Source: Phycisphaeraceae bacterium (GTDB lineage Bacteria; Planctomycetota; Phycisphaerae; Phycisphaerales; Phycisphaeraceae). Taken from it: a stretch of DNA of 55,392 nucleotides. Below, piece after piece: positions 54,582 to 55,392 of the stretch. Each line of letters begins with the position of its first letter. The stretch's first letter is position 1. A program made the position numbers and the translations under genes. The stretch covers positions 1 to 55,392 of the forward strand of contig JADLFV010000088.1 in the NCBI GenBank assembly GCA_020849625.1, given 5' to 3'. The notes below the pieces were generated by a model. That model was not told the origin of the DNA. It was given only the letters and a program-made list of their open reading frames with translations, and did not search any database.

Positions 54582-55392
54582 ATGAACGCGATCCTGAAGG
54601 CAGTTCGCCGAGGCCGCCGCCGCCTGCTGTGGTCGCGCATGCTGATCGCGGCCGGGTGGTGGCTGCTATTCAGTCTGGGGATTGCGTTGGTGTTGTTGGC
54701 CCTGGTGGACACTTCGCTGATTGTGGCCATGCCGTGGTGGGTGTATCCGGCCGTGGCGGGCGCTGCACTACTGGCATCGGTCTTGTTTGCCGCTTTCCGG
54801 GGGCGGGCGACGGACCTGACGGTGGCGGTGCTGATTGATGACCGGCTGCATCTGAAGGACCAGCTTTCGACATCGCTGTGGGCCGCATCGATCAAGGACG
54901 ATCCGTTCGCCCGGCACGTGCTGGAGCAGGCGGAGCGCACGGCCGGGGCCATCGATGCTCATCATGCCCTGAAGATGCAGGTAGGCGACGGCTGGAAGTG
55001 GGCGCTACCGGGCTGGGCGGTGCTGGCGTTGCTGCTGGTGTTCCTGCCGGTGTTCGATCCGTTCGGGGCCGGTCAGCGTCGTCAGGAGCAGATCGCCGAA
55101 GCCCAGCGGGAGGAAGCGGCCCGCGAGCACATCATGGAAGCCAGCAGCCTGGTCAGGAACATCGAGCCGCCCAAGGGTGAGCTTTCCGAAGCCGATCCGC
55201 AGGATGCCATGCGTGAGCTGGCGGAGATGACGCGGCGTGACCTGCGCAACCCGGAGATGAAGCGCGAACTGGAAGCCAAGCTCAGCCAGGCTCAGCAGCA
55301 GTTGGCCCAGCAGCAAGCCTTGGCCGAGCAACAGGTGCGCACGCTGCGCACCCCGATGTCCGCCCTCGACACCGGCCAACCCGGCCCGGCTG
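54582..55392 (+). CDS. Large membrane protein, N-terminal part only
   Basis: The frame is open from ATG 54582 to the end of the window (270 codons), so the protein is truncated by the window edge. It has a basic N-terminus and helices at about 19-43, 45-68 and 141-158, then an Ala/Gln/Glu-rich helical region (about 170-260) suggesting a long coiled coil. The region 75-115 (VAVLIDDRLHLKDQLSTSLWA) recalls planctomycete membrane proteins that run together with DUF4175-like domains. No firm family assignment is possible from this part. The gap 54439-54581 holds no other gene. Confidence 0.6.
   Translation, partial: MNAILKAVRRGRRRLLWSRMLIAAGWWLLFSLGIALVLLALVDTSLIVAMPWWVYPAVAGAALLASVLFAAFRGRATDLTVAVLIDDRLHLKDQLSTSLWAASIKDDPFARHVLEQAERTAGAIDAHHALKMQVGDGWKWALPGWAVLALLLVFLPVFDPFGAGQRRQEQIAEAQREEAAREHIMEASSLVRNIEPPKGELSEADPQDAMRELAEMTRRDLRNPEMKRELEAKLSQAQQQLAQQQALAEQQVRTLRTPMSALDTGQPGPA

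Overview
The window is about 55 kb of GC-rich, gene-dense DNA that looks like a chromosome segment of a flagellated planctomycete, most likely of the Phycisphaerae type. The taxonomic call is inference. It rests on a complete-looking flagellar core cluster beside PEP-CTERM proteins, a dockerin, several type II-like pseudopilins of the planctomycete kind, an ECF sigma/anti-sigma pair and a KdsA (outer-membrane Kdo synthesis).

Layout. 1-1250: a ruvB fragment that loses RuvB similarity abruptly, a small membrane protein and tRNA-Glu(UUC). 1251-6448: an FHA/vWA-like membrane protein, a FlgN-like chaperone, a soluble sensor kinase and an NtrC-type regulator (FlrB/FlrC-like). 6509-6586: a perfect 52-bp palindrome followed by a good sigma-54 promoter, which opens the flagellar run flgB-flgC-fliE-fliF-fliG-fliH-fliI-fliJ-motE-like-fliK-flgD-(small ORF)-flgE-flbD-motA-motB-fliL-fliN-fliO-fliP-fliQ-fliR-flhB-flhA-flhF-flhG-(small membrane protein)-fliA, ending at 31181. 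fliM is not in the run. 31295-38436: argS, a DUF1802 protein, a membrane protein, a TolB-like and a second lipoprotein, and a Xer-type recombinase. 38437-46646: an accessory polysaccharide locus made of two tandem copies of a [DNRLRE-like PEP-CTERM protein + pseudopilin] cassette, a heparinase II/III-like lyase and a sodium/solute symporter. 46666-49647 (minus): ECF sigma, anti-sigma-like membrane protein, pseudopilin and an unknown membrane protein. 49819-55392: typA (minus), then an alpha/beta hydrolase, deoC, kdsA and the start of a large membrane protein.

How the parts fit. FlrB/FlrC-like proteins plus sigma-54 would switch on the basal body, export and hook genes. FlhF and FlhG would set placement and number, and FliA would drive late genes located elsewhere. 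The accessory locus reads as secretion or display, cleavage and uptake of an acidic polysaccharide, though its substrate is unknown.

Two genome-wide-looking sequence systems stand out. (1) Twelve hairpins, plus one one-armed copy inside argS, have arms built from a short word repeated two to four times. Most sit at 3' ends of genes, they fall into several word families, and two of them supply the stop codon of the gene before them. (2) The 11-mer CCCCCGGAAGT occurs 12 times by hand count on the two strands, mostly inside genes and sometimes as inverted pairs. This distribution resembles that of DNA-uptake sequences. I do not recognise either one as a named element.
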